This document shows positions 8,995 through 8,999 of a stretch of DNA of 8,999 bases, in pieces. Below the pieces are notes generated by a model. That model was not told where the DNA came from. It made no database searches and saw only the letters and a program-made list of their open reading frames with translations. Positions within the stretch are counted from its first letter, which is position 1. The number at the start of each line of letters is the position of its first letter. Location of the stretch: positions 1 through 8,999 of the forward strand of contig JAUWCW010000063.1 of assembly GCA_030609125.1 (NCBI GenBank), given 5' to 3'. Made by a program: the position numbers and the translations under genes. This DNA is from Candidatus Rokuibacteriota bacterium (lineage in GTDB: Bacteria; JAUVQV01).

Positions 8995-8999
8995 ATCCT

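Overview
This is a GC-rich bacterial window with dense, short-spaced coding. All seven supported genes lie on the minus strand, so transcription runs from high to low coordinates. The split glycine decarboxylase (gcvPA + gcvPB), the LipM-type octanoyltransferase and the TPR/ExeA-type ATPase pair suggest a Desulfobacterota (delta-proteobacterial) or Nitrospirota-like anaerobe. That placement is an inference with low confidence, because no marker gene is present.

Region 1 (about 8908 down to 3669) is a glycine-cleavage operon in the order gcvT, gcvH, gcvPA, gcvPB, then a lipoate-metabolism acyltransferase of the LipM type. Spacing is tight: gcvT and gcvH are 18 bases apart, gcvH/gcvPA overlap as GTGA, gcvPB starts on an ATGA overlap with gcvPA, and lipM follows after about 40 bases. 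P-protein (GcvPA/GcvPB) decarboxylates glycine and loads aminomethyl onto the lipoyl arm of GcvH. GcvT passes the one-carbon unit to tetrahydrofolate. The LipM-like enzyme probably puts the octanoyl group on GcvH that becomes that lipoyl arm. Lipoyl synthase (LipA) and dihydrolipoamide dehydrogenase (L-protein) are not in the window.

Region 2 (3668 to 3473) is a 196-base, comparatively AT-rich intergenic stretch. It carries a near-consensus sigma70 promoter (TTGACA, 17-base spacer, TATTAT) reading into the next gene, plus one copy of a diverged 22-base repeat whose other copy lies in inverted orientation upstream of gcvT.

Region 3 (3472 to 1) is a second transcription unit: a 925-residue TPR scaffold protein with a long acidic Pro/Glu-rich middle, followed 11 bases later by an ExeA/GspA-like AAA ATPase that runs off the left edge. 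This pairing suggests an envelope, secretion or type IV pilus-related assembly function, but the window does not show the partners.

The right edge (8909-8999) is a leader of about 90 bases before gcvT with a short perfect hairpin and no recognisable promoter or glycine riboswitch. Overall the window looks like core metabolism plus one less-characterised TPR/ATPase module. I see no CRISPR, transposase, phage or RNA gene.
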